From assembly GCA_015200345.1 (NCBI GenBank), contig CP054187.1:1-64000 (forward strand): a stretch of 64,000 nucleotides of DNA, read 5' to 3'. Position numbers and translations under genes: made by a program. Position 1 is the stretch's first letter. The number at the start of each line of letters is the position of its first letter. This DNA is from Planctomycetia bacterium (GTDB lineage Bacteria; Planctomycetota; Phycisphaerae; UBA1845; UTPLA1). This document shows positions 45,112 through 53,941 of the stretch, piece by piece. The notes under the pieces were generated by a model. The model worked only from the letters and a program-made list of their open reading frames with translations, made no database searches and was not told the origin of the DNA.

Positions 45112-46059
45112 ATGATTGTCCTCGATTCCATTCAGCCCGTCATTCGGCACGCAAAGCACGTTTTCGTGGATGACGCGGCCATAGCAAGATGGGTACAGCA
45201 GACGCCGCGCGAAAGGCTGCTCGCGCACCCCGGCGGGCTGCACGAGCATTTTCCCGGCGACGCCGACCAAATTGCCAACCTCGTGCTCTTGATCAGCGCG
45301 ATGAACTTCTGCTTCTGGTCGGACAATCCCATTCGCATCCAATGGCGCGGGCAAACGTATGAGCGATTCAATGCGATGCTCGTGTCCATCCTGCTCTCGG
45401 CGAAGAGCGATCCCCGGTGGTTCGATGCGGCCTATTGGGCCGAGGTCACCCCGCAGGAGCTGAAGTTCCTCCTGGCCGGGTCGGGCGAGTTGCTGCTGAT
45501 GGAAGAGCGCCTGCGAATCGTTCGCGAAACGGCGGCCGTGCTGCTCGATCGGTTCGATGGTCAGTTCAGCAACGCGGTGGAATCGGTGAATCATCGAGCC
45601 TGGCCGCTGGCGGTGCTGTTGATGACGAACTTCGATTCATTTCGCGACGTGGCGGGGTATCGCGGCAGCCCGGTGTTCTTTATGAAGCGGGCGCAGATTT
45701 GCGCGATGGATCTGGCGCAGGCCTGGGCGGCGCGGGGCGGTCCGATGCTGACCGGTCTGGAGGAATTGACCGCGTTCGCGGATTATCGCGTGCCGCAAAT
45801 TCTCCGGCATCTGGGCATCCTTCGCGTGTCCGAATCCCTTGCTGCGCAGATTGACGCGGGTCTGGAATTGGCGGCCGGGAGTGGTGAAGAAGTCGAGTTG
45901 CGGGCGGCCTCGATAGAGGCAGTGGATCGCATGAGCCGGCAATCGGGCAAAATGGGGAGACCGATTGCGCCTTGGGTGATCGATTGTCAGCTTTGGGAGC
46001 GTTCGCATGGGGCGGATGTGACTGTTCCGCATCACCGGACGCGGACGATTTATTATTAG
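45112..46059 (+). CDS. Queuosine salvage protein (DUF2419, Qng1-like)
   Basis: A 315-residue member of DUF2419, whose characterised members (Qng1) release the queuine base from queuosine 5'-phosphate. Family marks are SAMNFCFWSDNP, GSGELLLMEERLRIV, NFDSFRDVAGYRGSPVFFMKRAQI, LTAFADYRVPQILRHLGIL, ELRAASIEAVDRM and the C-terminal PWVIDCQLWERSH. It would allow recycling of the tRNA wobble-base modification. No tgt or queC-F gene is adjacent, so whether the host makes queuosine itself cannot be told from this window. Confidence 0.9.
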   Translation: MIVLDSIQPVIRHAKHVFVDDAAIARWVQQTPRERLLAHPGGLHEHFPGDADQIANLVLLISAMNFCFWSDNPIRIQWRGQTYERFNAMLVSILLSAKSDPRWFDAAYWAEVTPQELKFLLAGSGELLLMEERLRIVRETAAVLLDRFDGQFSNAVESVNHRAWPLAVLLMTNFDSFRDVAGYRGSPVFFMKRAQICAMDLAQAWAARGGPMLTGLEELTAFADYRVPQILRHLGILRVSESLAAQIDAGLELAAGSGEEVELRAASIEAVDRMSRQSGKMGRPIAPWVIDCQLWERSHGADVTVPHHRTRTIYY

Positions 46060-46219
46060 ATGGGAACACGGAGCGGGAACGAGAGAGCAGGGAAGCGGGA
46101 CCGATTGAGTGCATGGAATCGGCGGGCTTGTCAGCCGCATGAATGGAAGGGTGCGTCGAGGACGCACCTGCAACGGCGCGGTTATAAGGTCTTGCGAGTC
46201 GCACGAAAGGGATGTGTTT

Positions 46220-47233
46220 GTGACGAATCATCGAATCGTAAGCGGATTGGAATTGTGCATGGGGTTTTTGCTTTGCGTGGCAATCGGGGTCGCCGGCTGC
46301 GCGCAACCGAAGGTAGACATCCCGGCCGGGTCGACGATCGAAGTCGCCTCGCAGGCGGCGCTGAAGGCGCGGGTGGCGAAGGATCCGGTGGCCTTCCTCC
46401 GCGAGGTGCATGCCGAAACGAGCAAATTGAAAGAGTTTACTACGGTCTTTATGCGTCAGGAACGACTGGGGGTGTTCAAGGAGCTGGCGCCGCTGGAGAC
46501 GATTCTCGCGGAGTATCGTGATGAGCCGTTCAGCGTGCGGTTCACGTGGCTGGACAAAGGCTCGGAGTACAAGCAATGCGTCTTTGTTCGTGGCCGGGAC
46601 GAGGACAAGGTCGTGCTGCTGCCGCGGAAGGGGCTGCTGGGTTTCCCGCCGGCGGTGCAGAAGTTCGCGCCGCAGCTCGCGGTCGAGTTCGGCAAGGCCC
46701 GCAATCCGATCACCGATTTCGGACCACGGCGGATGCTGGAGCGCGTGCTGGAAGGCATTGAGAAATCCGTCGAACTTGGCGGCGCGACGCTCACGGTGCG
46801 CGAGCCGACCGAGATCGGCCCGGCCAAGGAGCCGTGCCATCACATCGAGATTCGCTACCCGAAGGGCAGGGGAGTGACGGTCGCCCTGCAGGATCTGTAC
46901 TTGAGTACCGCGACGTTAACGCCGGTGGGGACGTACCTCTGGCGCGCCGGCCGGGAAGAGCGCACCGAGGACACGCTCGATGCGATGTATCTTTACACGC
47001 AGATCGATACGAGCGTTCGGCTGACCGACGCGAACTTTCAGATCGACAAGGAAGGCAAGCCGACGCGAAAGCCCAACGGGATCAAGACCGCCGCCTTGAC
47101 GGAGCTGGACGACGGCGTCGTGGACGAGGCGAATTCCGTTGAGCACGACGGCGGTTCGACGGATCCGGGCGAAGGCACGGATGGTGCGGCGGCTGATGCC
47201 ATGCAGGAGCGTCCGGATACGCCGCAGAGGTAG
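46220..47233 (+). CDS. DUF1571 lipoprotein
   Basis: A 337-residue protein of the DUF1571 family, common in planctomycetes and of unknown function. A lipoprotein signal (LLCVAIGVAGC) precedes the domain with MRQERLGVFKELAPLETI, the hallmark of an LolA-like outer-membrane lipoprotein-carrier fold, and SVRFTWLDKGSEYKQCVFV, ITDFGPRRMLERVLEG, YPKGRGVTVALQDLYLS. The C-terminal ~50 residues are acidic and unstructured. GTG 46220 is chosen as start because AAAGG lies 10 bases upstream and it keeps the signal. Confidence 0.82.
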   Translation: MTNHRIVSGLELCMGFLLCVAIGVAGCAQPKVDIPAGSTIEVASQAALKARVAKDPVAFLREVHAETSKLKEFTTVFMRQERLGVFKELAPLETILAEYRDEPFSVRFTWLDKGSEYKQCVFVRGRDEDKVVLLPRKGLLGFPPAVQKFAPQLAVEFGKARNPITDFGPRRMLERVLEGIEKSVELGGATLTVREPTEIGPAKEPCHHIEIRYPKGRGVTVALQDLYLSTATLTPVGTYLWRAGREERTEDTLDAMYLYTQIDTSVRLTDANFQIDKEGKPTRKPNGIKTAALTELDDGVVDEANSVEHDGGSTDPGEGTDGAAADAMQERPDTPQR

Positions 47234-47483
47234 GGATGCCTGCGTGGAAATAGAAGAGAACCGGAAATCTTAAACTGCCGTTTCCAGACTCCGTCGTGGC
47301 AGCGCCGGCTTCGGAATCGCAAAGTCCGGATCCGGGCAGGGTGTTGGGGAAGGGCGAAGCAACTGAAATCATCACGGCTAAGCCAACCGAACGCCGTCAG
47401 GCGGAGGTCATCTCCGCGCGCACATCCGCCGTTGGCCGGCGGGATGCCGGAGCGGAGAACGACCATTGCAGTCCCCACGCTTC

Positions 47484-47885
47484 TTATTTCCCGGCGATCG
47501 TCAGTTGCGCCTTGGCCCGGGCGATGGCGCGCTGCTTGGCAGCGGCGGTTGATTCGTCCTTGGCGGGCATGGCTTGGGCTTCTTCCAGCGCCTTGCGCGC
47601 CTGGTCAGCCGTGATGTTCTCCGCCAGGGCTGCGCGCTCGGTGAGGATGGTTACCTCATTCTTGAGTACCTGGGCGAAGCCGCCGTCGACGAAGACCTGC
47701 TGTGATTTGCCGGCATCGGTCTCGACGCGCAGGATGCCGGTGCCCAATTCGCAAAGCAGGGGGGCGCGCTGGTCGAGCACGCCGACAAGCCCGTCGTGCG
47801 CGGGGAGAACCACCGAAACCGCGTCCGTTTCGAGAACCTGCCGCTCGGGCGTGATCACGTTGCAGTGCAAAGGTGCTTTAGCCAT
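47484..47885 (-). CDS. atpC: ATP synthase epsilon subunit
   Basis: A 133-residue AtpC. The N-terminal beta-sandwich (LHCNVITPERQVLETDAVSVVLPAHDG and FVDGGFAQVLKNEVTILTE) and the C-terminal helical hairpin (ARKALEEAQ...AAKQRAIARAKAQL) are complete. Epsilon sits in the central stalk of F1 and can inhibit ATP hydrolysis. No other atp gene is present; immediately upstream is tRNA-Leu. An isolated epsilon gene is unusual since atpC normally follows atpD. The start at 47885 begins with homology (MAKAPLHCNV). Confidence 0.92.
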   Translation of the reverse strand: MAKAPLHCNVITPERQVLETDAVSVVLPAHDGLVGVLDQRAPLLCELGTGILRVETDAGKSQQVFVDGGFAQVLKNEVTILTERAALAENITADQARKALEEAQAMPAKDESTAAAKQRAIARAKAQLTIAGK

Positions 47886-47943
47886 GTCGGAATTGATACT
47901 GGAAACAATCCTCGCCGTCAAGGCGAGGGCGGGAAACGAGGAC

Positions 47944-48026
47944 TGGGCGAGGCGGGACTCGAACCCGCACATCCTTGCGGATAGGGGATTTTAAATCCCC
48001 AGCGTCTGCCATTCCGCCACTCGCCC
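47944..48026 (-). tRNA. tRNA-Leu(TAA)
   Basis: An 83-base class II tRNA on the minus strand. Acceptor stem GGGCGAG/CTCGCCC, anticodon stem-loop GGGGA-TTTAAAA-TCCCC with anticodon TAA, an extended variable arm (TATCCGCAAGGATG) and T-arm GCGGGTTCGAGTCCCGC. The discriminator is A and CCA is not encoded. Confidence 0.95.
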
Positions 48027-48097
48027 GGACGCTTCATCATTGTCTTGTTGTCCGGCCGCGTCAAACGACCACGACGGCGGCGCGATATGATTCCGGC

Positions 48098-48970
48098 ATG
48101 ATTCGCCGCGAGGCTCATGCGAAGCTCAACCTGACGCTTGCCGTTCTCGGTCGCCGGGCCGATGGCTTTCACGAGCTGGAATCCTGGGCCGTGCCGATTG
48201 CTCTGACGGATGAACTGCGCTTCGAAGCGGCGGATGATTTTCGCCTGATCATTGAACCACATGCCGCTGCTCCGTTGGCAAACGATGCAAGCAATCTGAT
48301 TCATCGTGCGGCCCTGGCGCTGGCCGATGCAGCCGGTCAGGCGGCGCGGGTTCGTATCCGGCTCGTCAAAGGCATTCCAATCGGCGGCGGGTTGGGTGGC
48401 GGCAGCTCGGACGCGGCGGCGACACTTTCGGCGTTGAACGAACTCTGGAATCTTAACTGGTCAATCGATCAGCTCGCAGCCATCGGCGCGACGCTCGGTT
48501 CGGACGTAGCGTTTTTTCTAACAGGCGGCCAGGCCGTCATGCGGGGGCGCGGCGAGGTTCTTGCGCGCGCGAGAGGATGGCAGGGCTTCGCCGCGGTCAT
48601 CGTCCCGCCATACGGTCTCTCCACGACCGATGTGTATCGCTGCCACGCGCGGCGCGCGGAGATTGCCCGAACGGATGCGCGCTCCCGGTCGACTGCGTCG
48701 CCGTGGGAAACGCGGGATATCGGAGCGGACCGGTTGCTGCCCATGTTGTTCAACGATTTGGAGGCGGCGGCCTTTGAAGTCGAGCCTCGTCTGGCGGAAC
48801 TGCACGCGCGGTTGTCGCGAGGCGGTGGCCGGATTGTGCGCATGACCGGCAGCGGCAGTTGCTTGTTCACGCTCTTTGATGACGAATCCCATGCGCAGGC
48901 CTGGTGTGGGAAGATTGAACCGGTTCTGGCGACGGAAGAGCGCGTGAAAATCTCGCGAGTACTCGGCTGA
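48098..48970 (+). CDS. ispE: 4-(cytidine 5'-diphospho)-2-C-methyl-D-erythritol kinase
   Basis: A 290-residue GHMP kinase of the MEP isoprenoid pathway: it phosphorylates CDP-methylerythritol at the 2-hydroxyl. The N-terminal AKLNLTLAVLGRRADGFHEL is the IspE signature, IPIGGGLGGGSSDAAATL is the ATP-binding glycine loop, and GSGSCLFTLF is the third GHMP motif. ATG 48098 begins with MIRREAHAKLNL. The spoVG gene follows 114 bases later, a neighbourhood also seen in Firmicutes. Confidence 0.95.
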   Translation: MIRREAHAKLNLTLAVLGRRADGFHELESWAVPIALTDELRFEAADDFRLIIEPHAAAPLANDASNLIHRAALALADAAGQAARVRIRLVKGIPIGGGLGGGSSDAAATLSALNELWNLNWSIDQLAAIGATLGSDVAFFLTGGQAVMRGRGEVLARARGWQGFAAVIVPPYGLSTTDVYRCHARRAEIARTDARSRSTASPWETRDIGADRLLPMLFNDLEAAAFEVEPRLAELHARLSRGGGRIVRMTGSGSCLFTLFDDESHAQAWCGKIEPVLATEERVKISRVLG

Positions 48971-49084
48971 CCCGCGCGGACCACGAGAATCCGCTTGGTT
49001 TCGAATCGCTGTTGTGGTAGGCTTCGGAACCAGCGACCGACGCTTCGACTTTGATTGGCACCATGATGATCCGGAGGCCGCCTG

Positions 49085-49711
49085 ATGAACATCACCGAGG
49101 TGAGGATCAAGCTGGTCGGAAGCAATTCCGAGCGACTGCGAGCGTTTTGCAGCGTGACGCTGGACGGCGAGTTTGTCATTCGGGACTTGAAGATCATCGA
49201 CGGCGTCAACGGCCCGTTCGTGGCGATGCCGTCGCGCAAACTGGCCGACCGTTGCCGCAAGTGCGGGTGCAAGAATCATCTCCGGGCGCGCTTCTGCAAT
49301 GAATGTGGCACACGATTGAATGACAACCGGGCCATTCGGGATGCCCAGGGGCGGATCAAGTTGCACGCCGACGTGGCCCATCCGATCAATCCCGCGGGGC
49401 GCGAGCGGATTCAAGACGAGATCATCCGGGCCTATCAGGAAGAATTGGCCCGCTCGGCCGAGCCGGGTTATCGACCAGCGGCGTTTGACGAAGACGACGA
49501 CCTGGGGCCGTCCGAATACGACGAATTGATCGACGATCTCAAGCGTTCGGCTGCGGTGCGCTCCCATGCAGCAGCGAAAACCGAATCACCGGACGTCGAC
49601 GTGGAAGCGTCCTCGCGCACCGAACCGAATTCGGCGCGAGAGCCATCGCATGCCGGTGGTCCTTCGAAGCCGCTGGGGCCGGGCGGTTCATTCAGCGCGG
49701 GGATTCTGTAG
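49085..49711 (+). CDS. spoVG: SpoVG-family RNA/DNA-binding regulator with inserted zinc ribbon
   Basis: A 208-residue protein. Residues 1-52 ([40 protein letters not shown]) and 95-125 ([20 protein letters not shown]) are the two halves of the normal ~90-residue SpoVG core. Between them, at 57-78, is a zinc ribbon, C57-x2-C60 with C71-x2-C74 ([24 protein letters not shown]), that classic SpoVG lacks. The C-terminal ~80 residues are acidic and disordered. SpoVG proteins bind nucleic acid and tune expression of envelope and virulence or division genes. The insertion suggests a changed or metal-dependent binding surface. Confidence 0.9.
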   Translation: MNITEVRIKLVGSNSERLRAFCSVTLDGEFVIRDLKIIDGVNGPFVAMPSRKLADRCRKCGCKNHLRARFCNECGTRLNDNRAIRDAQGRIKLHADVAHPINPAGRERIQDEIIRAYQEELARSAEPGYRPAAFDEDDDLGPSEYDELIDDLKRSAAVRSHAAAKTESPDVDVEASSRTEPNSAREPSHAGGPSKPLGPGGSFSAGIL

Positions 49712-49732
49712 CACCCTCGGTGCGCAAGGCCG

Positions 49733-50041
49733 TCACGTACCGATCACGTCATCGAGTGCGGAAAGACTGACCACGACGTTGGCGAAGACGAAGATACGCC
49801 GGCGGTTCTCGCGAATGCCCAGCTTCTGCGCGGCGCAGATGTATTCTTCTTTCGTATCGTGCCCCTCGTTCCGATCACGAATGTCGGCCCGTTCCAGCCA
49901 GAACCCCTCCCGCGTGACGCGCTCAAGTGTGCCGAGATAGATCAGCGGCCCTGCCGTGTCCAACACGACTTTGCGGCCGACCAGCGCGGCGAGTTCAGTC
50001 GAACGGTCTCCACCATCGGGTTCGGGCGGAATCGTCGTCAT
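49733..50041 (-). CDS. Small conserved protein, possible Sm-like fold
   Basis: A 102-residue protein (from MTTIPPEPDGG). The core VGRKVVLDTAGPLIYLGTLERVTREGFWLERADI has the strand order and spacing of an Sm/LSm-like barrel, and RRRIFVFANVVVSLSALDDVI completes it. I know no characterised homologue; the sequence style is that of conserved planctomycete proteins of unknown function. GGAGG lies upstream of ATG 50041, and a TTG at 50059 is an alternative start. It is convergent with spoVG (21-base gap). Confidence 0.6.
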   Translation of the reverse strand: MTTIPPEPDGGDRSTELAALVGRKVVLDTAGPLIYLGTLERVTREGFWLERADIRDRNEGHDTKEEYICAAQKLGIRENRRRIFVFANVVVSLSALDDVIGT

Positions 50042-50173
50042 GGTCAAAGCATCCTCCAATGGGATAGAATAAACAGAGATCGATCGGTGCGGCAGTTCCG
50101 GTGTGTGGACGGCCTGACCTCGTCAACGACAGGGCTTTCAAGCAAGGCAACGTACCAGTTGAGGATGAGTCGA

Positions 50174-51106
50174 ATGAACCATCGAATCGGTGTCTGCTTG
50201 CTAAGCGGGGCGGCTGCGTGGTGTTTCGTTGGCGCGATGTGGCGACCGTCGGTGAACGAGGGCCGGTTTGCCGGCGCGCCGGCCGTCTACGGGATGCAGG
50301 ACCCGCCGGCGCCGACGTCCGGTCCGAGCGATGCCGACGAAGAAGCGATGCAGGCGATGTTCGAGGGGCCGTATCGCGTCGAAGAGCGCAAGCTGACAAA
50401 CAAGGAGATCAGCCGGATTCGCTACATGGAATTGCGCGGCATGCGCATGCGCACGGCGCAACCCGACCGCGTGACGGTGAAGGTTCCACGGGAGGCGATA
50501 GACGAGTTTCTGGTGAGCATGGAGGGACATCCCGATTTTGCCGAGGAGCGCAATCGGCGCGATTTTCTGAAGCAGACGCCGGCACAGAAACTCCACGCCA
50601 TGGCGTACTACAAGCGCGAGGAGTTCGCCGACAAAGTGGAGATCTTGACCGACCCGGAGGTGTTCGCCGAGTTCAAGCGCAACGTGCTTCCGCCGATCCT
50701 GCGAAGCTGCGCGACCTCCGGTTGTCACGGCCCCGGCGCGCCGGTCGAGCAGGTGAAGTTTCGACTGTTCAAGGATCCGAAGAAGACCAACAGCGCGTTG
50801 TACGGCAATTTCATCCTGCTGAACGAGCTGGGCCATAAGGGCCGGCCGCTCATCAACCGCGCGCAGGTGTCCAATTCCTTGATCCTGACTTACCTGCTGC
50901 CGGAATCGGAAGTGCGGCCCGAGCTTCGGCACCCCGGCGACATCAAGTTGAAGCCGTTGTTCCGTAGTCGCAGCGCGATGGGGTTCAAGCGAATCGAGGC
51001 ATGGATCGCATCGTTGCGCAATCCTCCCAGCGACTACGGCGTACACCTCGTGCATCGTGGTGATTCGGACGCGCCGCCGGGGCCGGGCGACCAGTTCCTG
51101 CCGTAG
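50174..51106 (+). CDS. Exported cytochrome c-like protein with C-x4-CH motif
   Basis: A 310-residue protein with a signal-anchor-like leader (IGVCLLSGAAAWCFVGAMW). The middle (DPEVFAEFKRNVLPPILRSCATSGCHG) carries a C-x4-C-H variant of the haem c-binding motif; planctomycete cytochrome-like proteins often use such CATSGCH-type motifs. RLLKPGDIKLKP-like text (HPGDIKLKPLF, RSRSAMGFKRIEAWIASLR) follows, similar to PSCyt-type planctomycete proteins. It may bind haem or simply a disulfide; redox partner unknown. The start is uncertain: 50174 has GAGG 9 bases upstream, 50165 is in frame. Confidence 0.72.
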   Translation: MNHRIGVCLLSGAAAWCFVGAMWRPSVNEGRFAGAPAVYGMQDPPAPTSGPSDADEEAMQAMFEGPYRVEERKLTNKEISRIRYMELRGMRMRTAQPDRVTVKVPREAIDEFLVSMEGHPDFAEERNRRDFLKQTPAQKLHAMAYYKREEFADKVEILTDPEVFAEFKRNVLPPILRSCATSGCHGPGAPVEQVKFRLFKDPKKTNSALYGNFILLNELGHKGRPLINRAQVSNSLILTYLLPESEVRPELRHPGDIKLKPLFRSRSAMGFKRIEAWIASLRNPPSDYGVHLVHRGDSDAPPGPGDQFLP

Positions 51107-51132
51107 GTTCAGAGTTAACAGAAGGCCGTTCG

Positions 51133-52977
51133 TCACGTGCCCGAGGGCTGCGAAGCGGGGGGCGGGGCCGATACCGCGGCGTCTGAAGGCTGCGAGCTGG
51201 GCGGTTGCGCGGGCTGGGACGCGGCCGCGACGGGGGGCGATTGATTCGGCGCAGGCTCCGCGGGCTGGCTTGTTGCCTGCCTGGCCAATGCCGCGCGGAT
51301 CGCACTTTCCTGAATCACCTGAAGAATGCGCTGATACTCGGCGGACTCTGCCGCCGGCTGGGATGCGTTGCCACCGTGTTGTGATGGGCGCGGGCTCGCG
51401 AGCGGACGATCGAATTGCTCTACGTTGGGCGATTTGAAGGAGGAGGTCTCGGCGTCGGGCGCCACGTCCGCGAGCATCGTCGCGCCCAGGTTGAGTATCG
51501 CCAGCGCGGCTTCTTCCTTGGTCTTGGCCTTGGCCAGCGCGCGGGCCAGCGCTGCTTGCTCCGGTTTAAGCGTACTCAAAACCGCATCGGTGACGACATC
51601 GGATCGGCCGCTGCCTTGCTTCACAAGCTCCTGTATCGCCGCGTCCTTCTTGGCCGAGTCTTCTTCAATTCGCGCCAGCCGCTCGTGCAGCCCCTCTTTC
51701 TCGGTGCTGACACGTGAAAACTGCCGAACGGTCCACCAGGAGATTCCGAACATCGCGAGCAGGCCGGCGCAGACGCCAACGAGCGCCCGGTGCTTGAGCA
51801 CGGCCTTCTTCAGCAGATACGCGCCGGTCGCCTGTTTCGCCGAGATCGGCTCACCGGCGAGGTAGCGTCGCACGTCCTGCGCGAATCCGTCCACGGACTG
51901 GTAGCGGTTGTCCTTGTTCTTCTCGAGTGCTTTGAGTGTGATGGCCGCCAGTTCCGCATCGATCTTCGGGTTGTGCCTGGTCGGGAAGACCGGCTCGGCA
52001 TGCGCGATGTTTTGAAGCGCCTTTCCGATGGCGCCGCTCGTGTCGTAAGGCAGCTTTTTGCAGATCGCCTCGTACAGCACAACGCCCAGTGAATAGACGT
52101 CTGTCCGAATATCGACGCTGTTCGGATCGGCCGATGCCTGCTCCGGCGACATGTAGGCCGGCGTGCCGATGATCGGCGCCGAGATCGACGTGGTCACATC
52201 GCCCAGCGCGCCGCTCTTGGCGAGACCGAAATCGAGAATGTGCGGCTCGCCTTCGCCGTCGACGAGAATGTTCGACGGCTTGAGATCGCGGTGAACCACG
52301 CCGCGCTGATGGGCGTAGCCCACGGCCGCGAAGATTTTGAGCATGAGTTGCAGCGTGTCGCGAATCGAAAGATTGTGCACGCGCAGGTAGTCGTTCAACG
52401 GAAGGCCGTAAATAAACTCCATCGCATAGTACATTCGACCGTCGGACGTGCCGCTGTCATAGATTGGGATGATGTTCGGATGGCGCAGACCTGCTGCGAG
52501 CGAAATCTCGCGCTCGAAGCGCTTGCGCGCCGACTCGGTCGCGAACGGCCCCTCCAGCAACACCTTCAGCGCCACGACGCGCCGCGTGGAAATCTGAATG
52601 GCGCGATAGACCAATCCCATTCCGCCGCGCCCGATCGGCTTTTGAACTTCGTATCCGGCGACACTGGGAAGCGGCTGACTCGAATCGCCGCCGTTTGTCC
52701 GAGCTGACGATCCGCCGAAGTGCCCTTCAACAGGACGCGCGAGCGTGTCATCCGCCGCCGACGACGCACCGGACTTGCTAAGCGGTTCCAGCAGGTGCAA
52801 CCCGCGCAAGTGCTCGCGCAGCACCTCGGCGTGCTGTGGATTTTCCGCGAGAAACGAGTCCTCGGAGATCGATTCACCGCGCGCGCGCCGATCGAAGAAC
52901 TCGTTTATGAGTTCACCCAGGTGTTCGTCGAGCGCGTCATCCGGGGAATCAAAGGCTTGCGGGTCAGCAGGATTCAT
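51133..52977 (-). CDS. Membrane Ser/Thr protein kinase (Pkn type)
   Basis: A 614-residue kinase. An N-terminal ~100-residue acidic region with ENPQHAEVLREHL (a planctomycete-kinase linker) precedes the kinase domain: glycine loop GRGGMGLVY 116-124, Lys138, HRDLKPSN (Asp231, Asn236), DFG with Asp249 and GTPAYMSPEQ. A transmembrane helix is at about 399-416. The extracytoplasmic part has a coiled-coil stretch and ends in a Pro/Gln/Ser/Ala-rich tail without a known domain. It phosphorylates unknown targets. It is divergent from an ECF sigma factor gene, a recurring arrangement in which the kinase may signal to the sigma factor. Confidence 0.95.
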   Translation of the reverse strand: MNPADPQAFDSPDDALDEHLGELINEFFDRRARGESISEDSFLAENPQHAEVLREHLRGLHLLEPLSKSGASSAADDTLARPVEGHFGGSSARTNGGDSSQPLPSVAGYEVQKPIGRGGMGLVYRAIQISTRRVVALKVLLEGPFATESARKRFEREISLAAGLRHPNIIPIYDSGTSDGRMYYAMEFIYGLPLNDYLRVHNLSIRDTLQLMLKIFAAVGYAHQRGVVHRDLKPSNILVDGEGEPHILDFGLAKSGALGDVTTSISAPIIGTPAYMSPEQASADPNSVDIRTDVYSLGVVLYEAICKKLPYDTSGAIGKALQNIAHAEPVFPTRHNPKIDAELAAITLKALEKNKDNRYQSVDGFAQDVRRYLAGEPISAKQATGAYLLKKAVLKHRALVGVCAGLLAMFGISWWTVRQFSRVSTEKEGLHERLARIEEDSAKKDAAIQELVKQGSGRSDVVTDAVLSTLKPEQAALARALAKAKTKEEAALAILNLGATMLADVAPDAETSSFKSPNVEQFDRPLASPRPSQHGGNASQPAAESAEYQRILQVIQESAIRAALARQATSQPAEPAPNQSPPVAAASQPAQPPSSQPSDAAVSAPPPASQPSGT

Positions 52978-53299
52978 TCCGTTTCGACACTTTCGGCGCT
53001 GTTCCGGTCGACTAGCCGGTGCGCGGATCCTCTCTCCTATAAGTGTTGCACCAAGTTCGCGGTTTGTTCAATTGAAAATCACACAGGGCTAAATCGACCG
53101 GGCTCGGCTTGTAATCCTATGCGGCAACTGGGGTTATGTTCTGCATGAATCGCCAGTCGCCGATTACAATCGAACCGGATTTTTGCAACCACCGGCGTTT
53201 TTTCGCTTTTAAAGGCCTTTCGCCGACTCGTCTGTTATTCTAGGCAGGTCAGGTCGAGATGCCGATGACGAAGGCATTGCCGGCCGACGTGCCTGTTCC
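52978..53299. promoter_or_regulatory. Divergent promoter region of kinase and ECF sigma genes
   Basis: The 322-base gap lies between two divergent starts and contains no gene. It is AT-richer than its surroundings, with a run from about 53180 (GGATTTTTGCAACC, CGTTTTTTCGCTTTTAAAGG). No -35/-10 pair or repeated operator could be assigned with confidence. Confidence 0.45.
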
Positions 53300-53941
53300 A
53301 TGGGGTCGCCTTTGTCCGACTCGACTGCAACGAAGCTCCTCATACAGCGTGCCCGGAAGGGCAACGAAGAAGCGATCCAGCGCTTACTCGTTTTGTACCA
53401 TCCGCGCCTCCATGCCCGGCTGCTTCGCCAGATGGACGCGACGATGAAGTCGCGGATCGAGCCGGAGGACATCCTCCAGCAGGTTTATCTGGAGACGTTT
53501 CGGGCCATCGATCAGTTCGAGTACCAGGGCAAGGATTCCTTTCTCCGCTGGATGTACGCCATTCTTGATCGAAAGCTGATCGACGAGCACCGTGCCATGC
53601 GGGCCGATCGTCGTGACGTGCGACGCGAAGTGAAACAGGCGCCGCAAACGAGCGGCCAAACCAGTTACGTCGATCTGATGGCGCGCATCATGTCACAAAC
53701 CGGCACCCCCAGCCAGGCGGTGCGGCGGGACGAAGCCATTGACGTGCTGGCCGAATGCATTGCGGCGCTGCCCGATCATTATCGCGATGTGATCCAGATG
53801 CGGTTCATTGAGGGACGACCCGTCTCGGAAGTCGCCAAGCAGCTCAAACGCTCCATCGGTTCGATTCACATGATCTGCCACAGGGCGCTGCGCCATCTGC
53901 GCGAAGAGGCCGAGCGCATGGGGATTCATCGCGATTTCTGA
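53300..53941 (+). CDS. ECF sigma factor, planctomycete kinase-associated type
   Basis: A 213-residue sigma-70 family ECF factor. Region 2 is KGNEEAIQRLLVLYHPRLHARLLRQMD, RIEPEDILQQVYLETFRAIDQFEY and SFLRWMYAILDRKLIDEHR. Region 4 is ALPDHYRDVIQMRFIEGRPVSEVAKQLKRSIGSIHMICHRALRHLRE. No anti-sigma factor gene is adjacent; instead a membrane Ser/Thr kinase is divergently encoded, as in planctomycete ECF groups proposed to be kinase-controlled. The last 16 bases overlap the 3' end of the convergent SulP gene. Confidence 0.93.
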   Translation: MGSPLSDSTATKLLIQRARKGNEEAIQRLLVLYHPRLHARLLRQMDATMKSRIEPEDILQQVYLETFRAIDQFEYQGKDSFLRWMYAILDRKLIDEHRAMRADRRDVRREVKQAPQTSGQTSYVDLMARIMSQTGTPSQAVRRDEAIDVLAECIAALPDHYRDVIQMRFIEGRPVSEVAKQLKRSIGSIHMICHRALRHLREEAERMGIHRDF

